Assembly (NCBI GenBank): GCA_946479615.1 | Contig: CAMLGR010000193.1 | Span: 1-7,656 of the forward strand | DNA length: 7,656 bases | Reading direction: 5' to 3' | Origin: an uncultured Bacteroidota bacterium | GTDB lineage: Bacteria; Bacteroidota; Bacteroidia; Chitinophagales; Chitinophagaceae | In this document: positions 7,063 through 7,656 of the stretch, one piece after another | How the letters are laid out: each line of letters begins with the position of its first letter | Position numbering within the stretch: position 1 is the first letter of the stretch | Notes under the pieces: model-generated | What the model saw: only the letters and a program-made list of their open reading frames with translations | The model's database searches: none | What the model was told of the DNA's origin: nothing | Translations under genes and position numbers: made by a program

Positions 7063-7656
7063 TTATTGTTTTGGCAGATAATACAATACCACCCGGTTAT
7101 CTTTTGTCAGGTATTTAGCAGCCACCTCCCTGATCTTTTCTCTTGTCACCGCCCTTATTTTTGTCAACTCTTCGTTGATATCATTGGTATTATTATAAAA
7201 TGTATATCCATTTGCCAGGTTTTCCGCTACGCCCAGCATTCTTGTATTGGCATTGATAAAATCATTTTCAAACTGGTTCTGTAATTTCTGGTATTCATTT
7301 TCTGAGATCAGGTTTTTTTGCAGATCAGCCACTTCACTATCGATATCTTTCAGCAATTCTTCCAGCGATGCATTGTTATTCGGCAAGGCCAGCGTGATAT
7401 ACAATCCATAATCTTCCAGGGAATAATTGAAGGCGGCTACTTCGAGGGCTGTCTTTTTATCGTCCACCAGTTTTCTTTGTAACCGTGAGCTACCGGAACC
7501 GGATAATACGCTGGAGATCATTTGCAGCGCTTTACCATCTTCATTCTTAAAACCGGGAATACGATAAGCAGCGAAAATGGCGGGAATCTGGATATTCGCA
7601 TCGTATACCGTATCAATAAATTCTTTTCCCAATGGTTTTTCTACCACTTTATTCCT
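7063..7656 (-). CDS. M16-family peptidase, C-terminal half (5' truncated by window edge)
   Basis: The frame stays open to the right edge, so the GTG at 7647 is an internal Val codon and the start is outside the window. The visible 197 residues cover the end of a linker and the second M16 half: a strand (IPAIFAAYRIPG), a helix with the glycine/serine motif SGSGSSRLQRKLVDD, then strands, long helices (LEELLKDIDSEVADL onward) and a final REKIREVAAKYL helix and strand RVVLYYLPKQ. Aligning SRLQRKLVDDKKTALEV with the SRLFxxLREKxGLxY pattern of the family places Val and Leu where the Arg and Tyr should be. The chain thus lacks the R/Y pair that the downstream M16 gene retains, so it is probably the zinc-bearing subunit of a heterodimer. 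HxxEH would lie in the missing N-terminal half, so this cannot be confirmed here. Its TAA at 7063-7065 precedes the downstream M16 gene in one operon. Confidence 0.88.
   Translation of the reverse strand, partial: RNKVVEKPLGKEFIDTVYDANIQIPAIFAAYRIPGFKNEDGKALQMISSVLSGSGSSRLQRKLVDDKKTALEVAAFNYSLEDYGLYITLALPNNNASLEELLKDIDSEVADLQKNLISENEYQKLQNQFENDFINANTRMLGVAENLANGYTFYNNTNDINEELTKIRAVTREKIREVAAKYLTKDNRVVLYYLPKQ

Overview
The window looks like chromosomal core sequence from a member of the Bacteroidota, most likely a Chitinophagaceae-type organism. The evidence is the set of protein families (a secreted M1 peptidase, a paired periplasmic M16 peptidase operon, a Bacteroidota-like Pcm), starts without Shine-Dalgarno sequences and with A/T-rich leaders, and candidate promoters of the TTG-N19..21-TAnnTTTG type. 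The assignment is inferred from these features; I could not run a database search.

Layout, left to right. (1) Positions 1-281 (+) hold the 3' part of a YccF-type inner-membrane protein gene. (2) Positions 299-2158 (-) encode an exported M1-family zinc metallopeptidase that ends 17 bp from the yccF stop (convergent). (3) Positions 2159-2538 are a 380-bp divergent intergenic region with a candidate lpdA promoter and two small inverted repeats. (4) Positions 2539-3942 (+) encode dihydrolipoamide dehydrogenase (E3). (5) Positions 3943-4126 are a convergent intergenic region filled almost completely by an element made of two opposed arms of 8-bp tandem repeats (GTTTAAGG-like), with smaller hairpins between the arms. 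(6) Positions 4127-4783 (-) encode protein-L-isoaspartate O-methyltransferase. (7) Positions 4822-4909 hold a long terminator-like hairpin plus T tract on the minus strand. (8) Positions 4928-7009 (-) encode an exported M16-like protein that has lost the zinc-binding motif, keeps the R/Y substrate-side motif, and carries an extra C-terminal LolA-like domain. (9) Positions 7063-7656 (-) are the 3' end of a second M16 gene, lacking R/Y at the equivalent place.

How the parts fit. The two M16 genes form one minus-strand operon, and their visible active-site remnants are complementary, as expected for a heterodimeric M16 peptidase. The operon ends at the strong hairpin before pcm. The M1 peptidase is also exported, so two of the loci concern peptide breakdown outside the cytoplasm. 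LpdA (2-oxoacid dehydrogenase complexes) and Pcm (protein repair) are separate housekeeping genes. I see no tRNA or rRNA gene, CRISPR array, transposase gene or phage gene. The least ordinary item is the octamer-arm inverted-repeat element at 3944-4123. No clear new defence or mobile system is visible.
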